From Pempheris klunzingeri (lineage: Eukaryota > Chordata > Actinopteri > Acropomatiformes > Pempheridae), in contig NC_092020.1 in the NCBI RefSeq assembly GCF_042242105.1, positions 15,499,788 to 15,563,787 on the forward strand: DNA of 64,000 nucleotides, in the 5' to 3' direction. Positions 62,347 through 64,000 of this stretch are shown piece after piece (position 1 is the first letter of the stretch; the number at the start of each line of letters is the position of its first letter). Position numbers and translations under genes: made by a program. The notes beneath the pieces were generated by a model. It did not search any database, was not told where the DNA came from, and saw only the letters and a list, made by a program, of their open reading frames with translations.

Positions 62347-64000
<1,654 letters not shown>

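Overview
This window looks like chromosomal DNA from a teleost fish, probably a percomorph. Supporting signs are compact GT-AG split genes of vertebrate type, abundant Tc1/mariner and hAT remnants with fish-style terminal repeats, many (CA)n/(TG)n microsatellites, and proteins that read as fish orthologues of vertebrate families. There is no prokaryotic organisation, CRISPR array or viral gene. I traced exons by hand from reading frame and splice signals, and in most genes the phases agree across every junction.

Layout. 1-9647: first intron of a minus-strand MCT8/MCT10-type transporter whose first coding exon is 9648-10077; later exons lie off the left edge. 11070-12600: decayed hAT element. 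12.6-18.4 kb: non-coding, repeat-rich. 18768-20611 (+): lrrn4cl, a small type I membrane protein with an FN3 domain. 21651-23367 (+): tstd1, a single-domain rhodanese. 24147-30817 (+): top6bl, the TopoVIB-like partner of SPO11, with its extreme N-terminus not found. 31543-38090 (+): pola2, the B subunit of DNA polymerase alpha-primase, complete in 18 exons. 38685-42696 (-): an unidentified 722-residue coiled-coil and acidic protein. 44359-46624 (+): zdhhc24, a palmitoyltransferase. 50768-53948 (+): a 331-residue KASH-domain nuclear-envelope protein. 55217-60997 (+): 5' part of an NCKX exchanger (slc24a3/slc24a4-like) that runs off the right edge. 61471-64000: a Tc1 element interrupted by a second Tc1.

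From memory of the human map, lrrn4cl, top6bl, pola2 and zdhhc24 all have orthologues on human 11q12-q13, so the centre of the window looks like a conserved block. The genes do not form one pathway. Two of them, top6bl (meiotic break formation) and the KASH protein (possibly KASH5-like), may both act in meiosis, but that link is inference.

I did not find a new multi-gene system. The best observations are at fine scale: two U12-type introns in adjacent genes (one AT-AG), an exact 39-bp duplication of a splice donor in top6bl, a microsatellite that forms a 3' splice site, a 30-G run in a 5' UTR, a perfect 32-bp palindrome, and a nested transposon whose inner copy is nearly intact.
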